Positions 7,601 through 17,300 are shown, numbered from the stretch's first letter. The stretch: DNA of 20,008 nt from JABDOU01 sp041609995 (GCA_041609995.1 JBFIPU010000044.1:1-20008), one strand, 5' to 3'. Numbers and translations: made by a program. Notes: generated by a model not told the origin, from the sequence alone.

Positions 7601-8280
7601 CCCAGATCCCGCCTGTACATGGAGGCCCATTCGTGGTAGTAGGCCAGCGCTTCTTCACGTCTTCCCAGCAGGTGGAGCATCTTCATCACCCGCCGATGGG
7701 TGAGCTCACGGCCCGGCACGAGCTCGGCCAACCTCCGCACCGTCGCGAGGGCCGCCACGAACTCGCCGGAGGAGGCCTGGAGGTCGTAGAGCCGCTCCAG
7801 CGCCTGGTCGAGCTCGTGCTTCAGACGCAGCTGGCGGGGGCGTATCCAATCGTCGAACAGGCCGAGCAGAAGATCGCCCGCATACAGATCGACCGCCCGC
7901 TCCAGGCTTCGCGATTCCGCCTCGGGAGTGAGCGAGCCGCGGGCCTCGCTGATGGCGCTCGTGAACTCTTTCACGTCGATGTCGATTTCCGCCGGCGCCT
8001 GCAGGGAGAGCCAACCGTGTCGAACATCGAGCAATTCGGCCGCAGTGTCGGCCCCGACGGCCCGCTTGAACTTCCAAATGGCCTGGCTCAGCGTGTTGCG
8101 GGCTTCTGCTTCCGGATGTTCGGGCCACAGCGCAGAGATGATCACGTCACGGCTGACGGGTGCGTCGGCGAGTAGGAGGTATGCCAGAACAGACTTCGAG
8201 ATACTCGACGGGACGTCGACGAGCTGGTCGTCGCGGTACAGGGCGAACGTTCCGAGAAGCTGTGCCCGCCAATGCGCCAA
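4633..8280 (-). CDS. Large SARP/BTAD-type transcriptional regulator with ATPase, TPR-like region and C-terminal DeoR-like HTH
   Basis: A 1215-residue cytosolic regulator. Residues 1-95 resemble the OmpR-type winged helix found at the N-terminus of SARPs (LLGTFALYRDDQLV, ISALWPEHPEAEARNTLSQA). Residues 100-245 match a bacterial transcriptional activation (BTAD) domain, ending in YHEWASMYRRDLGAEPS. A STAND/AAA-like ATPase follows, with P-loop GEVGVGRS (residues 286-293), where the usual Lys is Arg, and a Walker B VVIMLDDIHQAD whose acidic pair is D403/D404. Roughly residues 600-1130 are Ala/Leu-rich helical repeats of TPR type. The C-terminus has LSEALGVSPSTIRRDLDAL, a DeoR-like helix-turn-helix. 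The start is TTG, with GGAGG eight bases upstream. Regulators of this layout usually sense a ligand and activate nearby genes; the target here is unknown. It lies downstream of the inositol-phosphate synthase gene on the same strand, with its own promoter candidate. Confidence 0.9.
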   Translation of the reverse strand: MAHWRAQLLGTFALYRDDQLVDVPSSISKSVLAYLLLADAPVSRDVIISALWPEHPEAEARNTLSQAIWKFKRAVGADTAAELLDVRHGWLSLQAPAEIDIDVKEFTSAISEARGSLTPEAESRSLERAVDLYAGDLLLGLFDDWIRPRQLRLKHELDQALERLYDLQASSGEFVAALATVRRLAELVPGRELTHRRVMKMLHLLGRREEALAYYHEWASMYRRDLGAEPSRESRSLFRAITSSRPRDIPPDPGEGFVGRAAELKAALTAVEGSANRVGAVVLVAGEVGVGRSAFLQKLDSELYWRGQGTVRLSCTGDGSTSFGTIAALITSMLDECSATALDEIVPEVLVAEASRLVPEVRRFIRPPSRTWPEFPDPHRTREALLQVLEALVMARPVVIMLDDIHQADPDTLEMIDEVAERLVVAGAGVVLTYPIVSEETTALSRRLAGLSELVATELVVLPRFNEVEIDQFVRSRGDLVPHPDRLRQLYAETGGHPLYLTLLMRHQRNVAGTGRVSIPKSLTGAVADRLAALTDAERDVLEALALVPGGLRLDALAHVMGVAVDEQVDSLVLSRHVDRNDDRLRVSLDIVRVAVMKNSDPPRVRRRHAALAEWVAAAGDLARFAEHAYLAELWTEAALSHVALASRAQEVNAPGFAALHYERAVEAGRAGGLSRDALFAAIGEYADFLAAFSRQPESSDLPELLDELASTDRERLVALARRAELLRVQGRYQPALVACERGLQLAAAPEDVVRFGLMRAVIRRLQGDSVRGVDELAEIETASSIPDELRARLAHARALLLLRLGRVAEMDAALDEALQQSEDDPILHTDILNTRALRALEAGRLEESVEQQAQIYELAAELGYRYRMANSRWNTAIAYLNLDQIADSIDAAEDAVALSKEAGSPYLEAMASLSLASALYEAVGGAPIEELIRTARAFARRREVVSADTWGAELEALVAHDRAQHREAGRLIAYAIRVNTERDLPWGALNALMSQARMKLESGRPDEALPDLDQAHRLSDQLVSSIHPQPISAMRALAHAGMGHTDQAVAAAEAVMRSPMTWYSQHRSYLYVSKAWWVLGDRDRALEAIELSYQHFQRLLGSLSPALADQARRTASAQDVIESWMLARTRNESVILENEAGRRVNLDWTISKPEDREVKGALARRRHRVARMVKQAAAAGVATPPVLELSEALGVSPSTIRRDLDALRSRSAAL

Positions 8281-8288
8281 CGCTGCAT

Positions 8289-8293
8289 CCTCC
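8289..8293 (-). promoter_or_regulatory. Ribosome-binding site deciding a TTG start
   Basis: On the minus strand GGAGG lies eight bases before TTG at 8278-8280. An ATG directly after the GGAGG is out of frame and too close. The N-terminal SARP homology begins right after the TTG, which supports this unusual start. Confidence 0.65.
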
Positions 8294-8341
8294 GATCAAT
8301 CGAGCTCCCCCGAGGCCCCATCCCGATTGCCCCCTCTTTCC

Positions 8342-8347
8342 AGTATA
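8342..8347 (-). promoter_or_regulatory. Candidate -10 element for the SARP-type regulator
   Basis: Read on the minus strand, TATACT is a close match to the sigma-70-type -10 consensus in an otherwise GC-rich 111-bp gap. It would place the transcript start about 55 bases before the TTG start codon. No good -35 box is visible at the usual spacing, so this may be activator-dependent or chance. Confidence 0.35.
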
Positions 8348-8391
8348 TGCCGGTGGCTCGGGCGATTCCCCGGCGGCAGATCGGCCGCTCG

Positions 8392-9618
<1,227 letters not shown>

Positions 9619-9660
9619 GCTCAGCACCTTCCGTTTGCTCGCCACAACTTGCTGTCGCAT

Positions 9661-9737
9661 TCACGCTACGTGCGACAATCATTAATCTGTAATAAATCTT
9701 CATGAAGTACAATATAAGTTCTTCTAATTGATAATCG
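9661..9737. promoter_or_regulatory. AT-rich divergent control region between ino1 and the LysR gene
   Basis: This spacer is much more AT-rich than its surroundings. It holds an exact palindrome CTTCATGAAG (9698-9707) and an inverted repeat ATTA-N5-TAAT (9681-9693), which overlaps a T-N11-A arrangement like LysR-family operators. TACAAT (9708-9713) and TCTAAT (9723-9728) are possible -10 boxes for the plus-strand gene. The regulator's ATG has no Shine-Dalgarno sequence, so a leaderless transcript is possible. LysR-type regulators commonly bind such spacers, repress themselves and control the divergent gene; that is inferred here. Confidence 0.5.
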
Positions 9738-10598
9738 ATGGACACCACACCCACCCTCGATGACCTCTCGAATGTGAGCCTCCGCCAGCTCCGGTACCTG
9801 GCCTCGGTCGGCGGTGACGCCACCTTCGCCGACGTGGCCGCCGAGCTGGACATCACACAGAGCGCCCTCTCGCAGGGCATTGCCCGGCTCGAGACGCTGC
9901 TCGGGGTGACACTGGTCGAGCCGGTGGGCCGGCGCCGGCGACTGACCGCGGCGGGGAGGCAGGTGGCGCACTATGCGGGGACCGTGCTGGAGGCGAGCGA
10001 GACCTTGCTCGCCACGATCGGAGAGCACCGGGAAGGCCGAGCCGGAACACTGCGCGTGGGGATGGTCGACGCGGCGGCTCTCTACCTGTTCGATCAGGCG
10101 ATCGCCGACTTCCACAGCTCCCGGCCCGACGTCGAACTGGCGATGGTGGTCGACAGCTCGGACGCCCTCCTCGAACGTGTCGCCCGGTTCCGGGACGAGA
10201 TCGCCGTGGTCGTGAGCCCCGCCACCGGGTTCACGACTACCGAGCTCGCCCACGAGCCACTCCATCTGTACGGACCCGCCACTGCACCCGAAGAATCCTC
10301 CTGGGTGCTCTACCCGACGGGCTCGCACACCCGTTCCATCGTCGACGCCGGCCTGAGCCGGCTGGGTCACGCACCGCGGGTCGTGATCGAGAGCGGAAAC
10401 CCGGAGGTCCAGAGCCAGCTCGCCCGCTTGACGGACAGCTGGACAGTGCTACCCGAGCGGGTGGGCGAAGTTGGGCAGCACCCGCTGGTGCGCCGCCATG
10501 ACACCGTGGCGGTTCGCACCTTCGTGGCAGCCACCAGAACGGGGGCCAAACTCTCCCCCATCGCCGCGTCTTTCGTCCAGGCGCTCCTGGATAGGTGA
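9738..10598 (+). CDS. LysR-family transcriptional regulator
   Basis: A 286-residue DNA-binding protein. Residues 13-72 form the LysR winged helix-turn-helix: SLRQLRYLASV, then FADVAAELDITQSALSQGIA, then LEPVGRRRRLTAAG-like wing residues. A coiled linker helix follows (residues about 73-100). The C-terminal effector domain starts near GTLRVGMVDAA and is of usual or slightly short length. The inducer cannot be predicted. Its position, divergent from inositol-1-phosphate synthase across a 77-119 bp AT-rich spacer, is the classic arrangement for a LysR regulator and its target. Control of inositol synthesis is therefore the leading hypothesis. There is no ribosome-binding site before the ATG, and no better in-frame start is visible before the HTH. 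Confidence 0.9.
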   Translation: MDTTPTLDDLSNVSLRQLRYLASVGGDATFADVAAELDITQSALSQGIARLETLLGVTLVEPVGRRRRLTAAGRQVAHYAGTVLEASETLLATIGEHREGRAGTLRVGMVDAAALYLFDQAIADFHSSRPDVELAMVVDSSDALLERVARFRDEIAVVVSPATGFTTTELAHEPLHLYGPATAPEESSWVLYPTGSHTRSIVDAGLSRLGHAPRVVIESGNPEVQSQLARLTDSWTVLPERVGEVGQHPLVRRHDTVAVRTFVAATRTGAKLSPIAASFVQALLDR

Positions 10599-10667
10599 TG
10601 TCAGCCGGCGGTTTCGGTGCTGGACTGTCGGCCCTCACACGAACTATGTTGAACCTTGACCAGCAGC

Positions 10668-10673
10668 GGAGGA
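10668..10673 (+). promoter_or_regulatory. Ribosome-binding site deciding the start of the carboxylate-amine ligase
   Basis: GGAGGA is followed three bases later by the ATG at 10677. An in-frame TTG at 10656 would place this sequence inside the coding region, so the ATG is the better start. Family homology also begins directly after it (FTIGVEEEYLIVD). Confidence 0.7.
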
Positions 10674-10676
10674 AAC

Positions 10677-11804
10677 ATGCCGCAACCTTCATTCACGATT
10701 GGCGTCGAAGAGGAATACCTCATTGTCGACCTCGAGACCCGCGAGCTCGTCCGGGAGGCTCCCAGTGAGCTCATGGCCCACTGCAAAGAGCTTCTCGGCG
10801 ACAGCGCCACGTCCGAATTCCTCCAATCTCAGATCGAGATCGGAACGAGGGTCTGTGACAACATCGAGGACCTGCGAGAGGAACTCAAACGCCTGCGGCT
10901 GGGGGTGGCGGAGGTGACGGGCCGGTTCGGCCTGGCGCCGATGGCTGCCTCCACCCACCCGTTTGCGGACTGGTCTCAGCAGTACACCACCGATCACGAC
11001 CGCTACAACGAGCTGGCCGAAGACCTCAAGTCGGTGGTTCGCCGCCTCGTCACCAGCGGCATGCACATCCACGTGGGGATCGACGACGACAACCTCCGCA
11101 TCGACCTCATGAACCAGGCGTCGTACTTTCTACCCCACATGCTGGCGCTGTCGACGTCCTCCCCTTTTTGGGAGGGGGCCGACAGCGGGCTCAAGAGCTA
11201 CCGAATGCCGGTGTTCCGGGCTCTGCCCCGGACCGGAATCCCCCCCAAGTTCACGAGCTGGGGCGACTATCAGCGACACGTCGACGTCCTCGTCGGCGCC
11301 GGTGTCATCGAAGATGCCACCAAGATCTGGTGGGATCTGCGACCGAGCGCCCGTTACCCGACGCTGGAGAGCCGCATCACCGATATCCCGACCCGGCTCG
11401 AGGACAGCATCGCCATCGCCGTCCTCTTCCGGTCGATCATCCACATGCTCGACCGGCTCCGTCGAGACAATCGGCGTTGGAGGCAATACTCGGGCATGCT
11501 CATCGAGGAAAACGTGTGGCGGGCTGAGCGCTACGGAATCGACAACTCACTCATGGACTTCGGCAAAAGCCAGCTCGTACCTTTCCGGGACCTGGCCGAC
11601 GAGCTGGTCGAGCTCGTGCGCCGGGATGCGAGGGAACTCGGCTGTGAGGCCGAGCTCGAGCACATCAACACCATCATCGAACGCGGAACCAGCGCCGACC
11701 GTCAACTCGACGTCTTCTCGAAAGCAGTGGCGAGTGGCCGAACCCACGAGCAGGCGCTGAGGGACGTCGTCGACTTCCTCGTCAAGGAGACCGTCGATGT
11801 CTGA
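10677..11804 (+). CDS. Glutamate-cysteine ligase family 2 / YbdK-type carboxylate-amine ligase
   Basis: A 375-residue protein of the GCS2 family, close to the usual length. Recognisable blocks are FTIGVEEEYLIVD near the N-terminus, FLQSQIEIGT, AASTHPFADW, SGMHIHVGI with its metal- or substrate-binding histidines, and YRMPVFRALPRTGIPP. Members are ATP-dependent and join an amine to the gamma-carboxylate of glutamate or a related acid. E. coli YbdK has weak glutamate-cysteine ligase activity, but the physiological substrate is unclear for most members. A glutaredoxin gene follows 95 bp downstream on the same strand, which is suggestive of thiol metabolism. The 95-bp gap holds no evident gene; a 17-codon ORF there lacks support. 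Confidence 0.9.
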   Translation: MPQPSFTIGVEEEYLIVDLETRELVREAPSELMAHCKELLGDSATSEFLQSQIEIGTRVCDNIEDLREELKRLRLGVAEVTGRFGLAPMAASTHPFADWSQQYTTDHDRYNELAEDLKSVVRRLVTSGMHIHVGIDDDNLRIDLMNQASYFLPHMLALSTSSPFWEGADSGLKSYRMPVFRALPRTGIPPKFTSWGDYQRHVDVLVGAGVIEDATKIWWDLRPSARYPTLESRITDIPTRLEDSIAIAVLFRSIIHMLDRLRRDNRRWRQYSGMLIEENVWRAERYGIDNSLMDFGKSQLVPFRDLADELVELVRRDARELGCEAELEHINTIIERGTSADRQLDVFSKAVASGRTHEQALRDVVDFLVKETVDV

Positions 11805-11899
11805 CGGCAGCTCGGCGTCGAACCGCAGCTCGACCGGCGTGGCGGAATAACCCCACCCCCCGGTGGTTGAACCTCCTGTCCAGGCTTCCCGGAGATCCG

Positions 11900-12163
11900 A
11901 TGACCAACCGCCCGTCCAATGACGTCACCATCTACACGACCTCCTGGTGTACATACTGCGATCGGGTCAAGTCGCTCCTCGACAACAAAGGTGTCCCCTA
12001 CCGGGAGGTCGACGTCGACAGCCCGGATAGGCGGAAGTGGTTGACCGATAAGACCGGGCAACAGACCGTGCCCCAGGTATACGTGGGCGATCACCACATC
12101 GGGGGCTGGGACGACGTCAGGTCTCTGGAGCGAGCCGGCAAACTCAACGAGCTCCTCGGGTAG
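11900..12163 (+). CDS. Glutaredoxin / mycoredoxin-like protein
   Basis: An 87-residue thioredoxin-fold protein. The redox site is YTTSWCTYC (residues 12-20), with C17 and C20 forming the CxxC pair. The cis-proline segment QTVPQVYVGDHHIGGWDD follows, with the GG typical of glutaredoxins. The YTTSWC lead-in resembles actinobacterial mycoredoxins, while the C-terminal half resembles GrxC. It would reduce disulfides or mixed disulfides using a low-molecular-weight thiol, which in an actinobacterium may be mycothiol rather than glutathione. The ATG at 11900 is preferred because GGAG lies about five bases upstream; an earlier in-frame ATG at 11867 has no support. It converges on the AlaX gene with only 12 bp between the stops and no visible terminator. 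Confidence 0.92.
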   Translation: MTNRPSNDVTIYTTSWCTYCDRVKSLLDNKGVPYREVDVDSPDRRKWLTDKTGQQTVPQVYVGDHHIGGWDDVRSLERAGKLNELLG

Positions 12164-12175
12164 CGACTTCGACCG

Positions 12176-12898
12176 CTACTGCAGGTCGTCGATGAGGACC
12201 CGGATCCGGCGGAAACCACGACCTTTGGATTCGACCTTGCCGATCGAGACGCGGCCCACCTCGCCCGTGTTGTGGACGTGGGTTCCTCCGTCCGCTTGGC
12301 GATCGAGCCCGACGATGTCGATCACCCGCACCTCCTCCAGCTCCGGAGGCAGCAGGCTGACCTTGGTGCGGATGAGGCTCGGGTCGAGGTCGGCTTCCTG
12401 ACGAGGGAGAAAGGAGACATCCACATGCCGGCGAAGGAGAAGCTGACGGTTGAGCTCCTCTTCCACCTCCGGTTTGAAGCCGGCGTCCCAATCCGGCAAC
12501 TCGAAGTCGAGCCGGCCCTGCCCCGGTCGCATGTCGCCCCCGGTCACCGGGCTCTGAAAGCGATCCCAGATCACTCCACATAACGCATGCATGGCCGTGT
12601 GGGTACGCATCAGCGCGTAGCGGCGCTCCCAATCGATCGCACCCTCGACCCTCGTACCGCGGGGCGGCAAACCTCCTTGGAGCCAGTGCCAGACCCGGTC
12701 TCCGTCGGCGGTGACCCGCACAACATTCAGCTGGTCGTCCCCGATCATCAGCAGCCCGGTGTCATGCGGCTGGCCGCCGCCCCCGGGGTAGAACACGGTC
12801 GTGTCCAGCAGCACTCGATTGTCGTCGGTATCGATTTCGAGCACGGTCGCCTCGGTGCTGCGGGCATATGCGTCCGTTGAATAGATCTTGTCCGTCAT
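12176..12898 (-). CDS. Alanyl-tRNA editing protein, AlaX-type (alanyl-tRNA synthetase editing-domain homologue)
   Basis: A 240-residue free-standing editing protein. FYPGGGGQPHDTG (residues 36-48) matches the N-terminal part of AlaX and AlaRS C-terminal regions. RTHTAMHAL (residues 98-106) gives the first zinc-ligand pair, H100 and H104. QADGGTHVHNTGEVG (residues 201-215) holds the later His, H207. Where many relatives have Cys (CGGTH), this protein has Asp (D203), a variant I believe occurs in part of the family. AlaX proteins hydrolyse Ser- or Gly-mischarged tRNA-Ala in trans. The ATG at 12898 has no Shine-Dalgarno sequence. TAGAAC six bases upstream is only a partial -10 match, so leaderless expression is possible but weakly supported. 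It is divergent from the histidine kinase. Confidence 0.92.
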   Translation of the reverse strand: MTDKIYSTDAYARSTEATVLEIDTDDNRVLLDTTVFYPGGGGQPHDTGLLMIGDDQLNVVRVTADGDRVWHWLQGGLPPRGTRVEGAIDWERRYALMRTHTAMHALCGVIWDRFQSPVTGGDMRPGQGRLDFELPDWDAGFKPEVEEELNRQLLLRRHVDVSFLPRQEADLDPSLIRTKVSLLPPELEEVRVIDIVGLDRQADGGTHVHNTGEVGRVSIGKVESKGRGFRRIRVLIDDLQ

Positions 12899-12982
12899 GG
12901 TGCCGTTCTAGCACGGTCGGCGGACACCGCAATCACGCTCTGTGTGGCTCAACTTCGGCGTCTTCTCTGCCGATATGGAGAT

Positions 12983-14383
12983 ATGCGCGCTGGGTTCGAA
13001 TTCCGTGGGCGGCGGGCGTGGTTCGTGGTGACTGCGCTCGGATTGCTGTTGGCCATGGTGGTCGCCGTGGTCTTCTCGACGTCGGCGTCTACTCGCCGCA
13101 TCGCCAACCACGCTTCACAGCTGCATTTCGCCGACCAGACCTTGCGGGTGGCCACCGCCGCCCGCGCCCAAACCGGCATGGCAACCAACCTGGCCCTCAT
13201 CGAGCGGGACCACTCGGTGTCGTTCGCCCAGGCCCGGCAACAGGCGATCGATGAAGCACGGCAGGCCGTCGATGCCATCAGAAACGGAGCTGACAGCATC
13301 GGAGCCGATCCGCTCGTCATGGACTCGGCGGGAGTGCTCGGTCAGGAACTCGCACACGAATTCGACGAGGTCCTGAATCTGCTCGAAGCAGGGCGGATCA
13401 GCCAGGTGCAGGCCCTCATCGTCAATCAGCTCGATCCCGGCTATCAGGCGTTCGTCGAGCTCGTCTCGCTCGAACGCGACGCCCAGTTCGAGGCGGTGAA
13501 CGATTCGGAACAGTCGTCTTCCCGTATCGCCGATGTGGCCCTGTTCTTGCTCGCGCTGATCATCCCGATTGCGATCGTGTTCATCTACTGGGAGGTGGTG
13601 AGGCGGCAGCAGCGCCAAACCGAGCTCGAGGTGCGCCTCGATGCCGAGCGCCAGCTCTCGAGGGCCCGCGACGATTTCGTTGCCAACGCCAGCCACGAAC
13701 TGCGAACACCTTTGACCTCCATCTACGGCCTGGCCCAGCTGCTGGAAGAGGATCCGACCTTGACCGACATGGGACGCGACATGATCGGGCTGATCATCAC
13801 CGAGACCGGCGACCTCAACCGCATGGTCGAAGACCTTCTCACGACTGCCCGCTTGGCGGCCGGTCAGCTCCGCTTCGAGCCGGAAGAGGTCAATGTGATC
13901 GATGAGATCGAGGTCATGGTCGGGACGTTCGAACGCAACGGGGCCGACATCTCGATCGACGTGCAACCGGCCACCGTGACGGCTGACCAGTTGCGCCAGC
14001 GCCAGGTCATCCGCAACCTCCTCAGCAACGCCACCAAGTACGGAGGACCTCAGCTCCGTCTGACCGGCCGGATCGAAAACCACAACTACCTCTGGCGGGT
14101 GTCCGACAACGGCGACGGGGTCCCCGAAGAACTGCAGGACCGCCTCTTCCAACGCTTCATCCATCAGCTCAGCTTCCAGCAGGCAGTGGCCGGTGGCGTC
14201 GGTCTCGGTCTTTCGATCGTCAAGAGCCTGGCGGAGGGCATGGGAGGATCGGTCGGATATGTCCGCGAGGGAGGCTGGACCAACTTCGAGGTGCGGATTC
14301 CACTTGCACAGGCGGAGACGGGAGCAGGGGGCGGGCGTCGGCCCGAGGCTTCTCACGAAGCACCTCGAGCTGGAGCAGCGTGA
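12983..14383 (+). CDS. Membrane sensor histidine kinase
   Basis: A 466-residue protein from the preferred ATG. TM1 is about residues 12-32 (WFVVTALGLLLAMVVAVVF). A helical extracytoplasmic sensor of about 145 residues follows, then TM2 (about 182-203, VALFLLALIIPIAIVFIYW). A short coiled linker without a recognisable HAMP domain leads to the HisKA domain, whose ASHELRTPLTS carries the phospho-acceptor H238. The HATPase domain has an N-box RNLLSNATKYGG, DNGDGVPEE and GGVGLGLSIVKSLAEGMGG. All key motifs are present, so it should be active. The signal sensed is unknown. GGAG lies just before the ATG at 12983; an upstream in-frame GTG at 12944 has no such support. Its stop overlaps the start of the giant secreted protein as GTGA. 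No response regulator is present in the window. Confidence 0.93.
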   Translation: MRAGFEFRGRRAWFVVTALGLLLAMVVAVVFSTSASTRRIANHASQLHFADQTLRVATAARAQTGMATNLALIERDHSVSFAQARQQAIDEARQAVDAIRNGADSIGADPLVMDSAGVLGQELAHEFDEVLNLLEAGRISQVQALIVNQLDPGYQAFVELVSLERDAQFEAVNDSEQSSSRIADVALFLLALIIPIAIVFIYWEVVRRQQRQTELEVRLDAERQLSRARDDFVANASHELRTPLTSIYGLAQLLEEDPTLTDMGRDMIGLIITETGDLNRMVEDLLTTARLAAGQLRFEPEEVNVIDEIEVMVGTFERNGADISIDVQPATVTADQLRQRQVIRNLLSNATKYGGPQLRLTGRIENHNYLWRVSDNGDGVPEELQDRLFQRFIHQLSFQQAVAGGVGLGLSIVKSLAEGMGGSVGYVREGGWTNFEVRIPLAQAETGAGGGRRPEASHEAPRAGAA

Positions 14384-17300
14384 GGCGGGCCGGCGATTTC
14401 TCCACCATCCGAGGGTCCAGAGTCTGGGCCCTCGTTGTCGCATACGCAATGGTGGTGGCGCACCTCGGGTTCCTCGCCCCCGCTCCGGACGCCGAGGCGG
14501 CAGTACCCAACGGCAGCGAGTTTCGGGTCAACGACGCCAACGCGACGGTGCAAGGCACCGGCATCGCCAATACCCGCAGCGTATCCATGGCCCCGGATGG
14601 CACCTTCGTGGTCACCTGGTACAGCACCAACCAGGACGCCGACCCCCTGGGCGCCACCAATGTGTACGCCCGGACGTTCAGCTCCACCGGATCTCCCACC
14701 AGCGCGGAGATCCGGGTCAACAGCGATCAGACCGGCAGCCAGTACCACCAGGCGGTCGGCACCGACGCAACCGGTGACTTCGTGGTCGCCTGGTACCACG
14801 GCCCGACCCAGGACATCTATGCGCGAGTCTTCAACAGCGCCGGGGTGCCCCAGACCGGTGATCTCCCGGTCAGCCAGAGCGCCGGCCTCCAGGAGAACCC
14901 ATCCATCACCGTGGCCCCCAACGGAGACTTCGTGGTCGCCTGGCATGGCAACGGTCCCGGTGACGGCAGCGGGGTGTTCGCCCGGCGCTACAACGCAGAT
15001 GGAACACCCAAGGGAGGCGAGTTCCTCGTCAACTCGACCACGAGCGGGGCTCAGCTCGACGCGGACGTGGCGACCGACTCCGTCGGGGGGACGGTGGTCG
15101 TGTGGAATGGCGAGGGAATCGGCGACACCAACGGCGTGTTCGGGCGCCGGATCAATCCCGACGGCACGTTTCGGGACGCCACCGAGTTCGCCGTCAACGC
15201 GCCATCCGGTGTCGAGCAGCGGGAGGCTGCGGTCGCGATGGACAGCGACGGCGACTTCGTGGTCGCCTGGGTCCACGCCGGCGCCCTCAAAACCGTCCAC
15301 GCCAAACAATTCTCTCCCGCGCTCGGCAGCCCGGGAGAATTTCTGGTCCCGGCGACGCCGGCTGATCAAAAAGACAGCCCCAACGTCGCCATGGACCCGG
15401 GGGGCGCCTTCAACGTCGTGTGGGAATCGCCCAACGACGCCGACGGCTGGGGCGTCTATACCCGGGAATATGACGCCGCCGGTACCCCTCTCAGCGGCGA
15501 TGTCCTGGTGAACCAGTCAGAATCCGGCAACCAGCGCCGGGCTGCTGTCTCCATGAACGCCGGGTCGATCGTGTTCGTCTGGGAAGGCAACGGAACCCAG
15601 GTGGGCCAGGAGGACACAGACGGGGTCTTCGCCCGGATGTTCCGACCGGGCGCCGCATTCATCGTGACCAACACCAACGCCTCCGGAGCCGGATCGCTGG
15701 CCCAGGCGGTAGCAGACGCGAACTCCCAGTGTCCTCCCTTTCCGGTCATCGAGTTCGACATCCCCACCATCGACCCCGGCTACGACGCCGCCCGAGGGGT
15801 CTATACGATCCTGAACCCCGGCGTCATCGACTTGACCTGTCCGAACACCGTGCTCGACGGATCGACCCAGGGCGACCCCGACACCGCCACCGTCGGTATC
15901 GGCGGAACGGTCGGGACCGACGGGCTGCCGGGAACGCAGATCGACGTCCCCGACATCGAGATCAAGGGTGACCTGGTGAGGGTCAGCGCGGCCGACATCA
16001 CGATTCGGGGCATATCGATCTACGGGAACGGTGGGACCGACGACATCGACGTGGTTGCAGCCGGCGACGGGCTGCTGGTCGAACAGGTGGTGCTCGGCGC
16101 GCCCTCGCACTTCGTGGCGCCCCTGCCGGCCGACCAGAGCCGCCAAGGTATGACAATCAATGACGCCGCCAACGTGACGGTCCAAGACAGCATCATCGCC
16201 TATCACGGCCATACCGGGATCAGGGTCGGAGGGAGCTCTCCGGGTCTCACCATCCAGGGCAATGACTTTCGTGAGAATGCGCTGGACCACAACTCCGACT
16301 CTGCAGTTGAGGCCGGTGCCAATTCGCTCACGGTCATCGGCAACTACGTGAACAAATCGGGCGGTGTCGGACTCGAGTTCGAGAATTCGCCGGGATCCAA
16401 TGTCATCGAAAACAACACCGTCACCAACAACGGTTACCTGGGTTCGCAGACGTTCGGAATTCGCATCGGCGGAACCGGGAGCCGCGTGGCCAAGAACATC
16501 ATTCACGACAACGTCGGCGCCGGCGTGCTCGTCCGGGATGACGGCGGTGCGACCGCCCACATCTCGCAGAACTCTTTCGCCGGCAACGGTGCATTCCCCG
16601 ACGTCAACACCGTTGTGACCGGGCACATCGGCATCGACCTGCTGCTGCCCGGCGGCAACCACGACAACGGAGACCCGCCCTACTACACGATCAACGACGA
16701 CGGCGACCCCGACAGCGGAGGCAATGAGAATCTCAACTTCCCTGTCATCGAAATCGCCACGGTGGTCGGGTCCGACCTCGTCGTGAAGGGCTTTGCCCCG
16801 GCCGGGTCGACGATCGAGTTCTTCGAAGCCGCTCCCGACCCGACCGGTTTCGGACAGGGCGAGACCTACCTCGGTTCACTGGTCGAGGGCTCCGGCTCCG
16901 ACCTGGACAGCGGAACCGGTGGCTACAGCGGTCTGATCAACGGCCTCGACCAGGGCACCGAAACCTCGACGGAGCGCTTCGAATGGCAGGTGCCGCTGGC
17001 TTCGCTGCCGATCGCCATCGGATTTGGCGACCAGCTCACCGCCACCGCCTCGATCGGCACCACCATCACCTCCGAGTTCTCGGGGCTGGCCCCGGTGTCG
17101 CCAACGCTCAATGGAACAGTGTTCGACGACACCGTGGGGGCCGCAACGCCGGCCGACTTCGCCCCTCGCAGTGGCGTCACCGTCCGCATCTACCAGGACA
17201 ACGCACCGATCGGAACACCCGACGGGGGCGACACCTTGCTGGGCACCGTCACCACCGACGGCAGCGGAGAATTCTCCTACCCGGCCACGGCCGGCACCGC

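Noticed and set aside
11803..11899. A 17-codon ORF and a CCACC/GGTGG hairpin between the ligase and glutaredoxin genes
   Set aside because: The ORF has no ribosome-binding site or recognisable feature, and the hairpin stem is only five pairs without a T-run.
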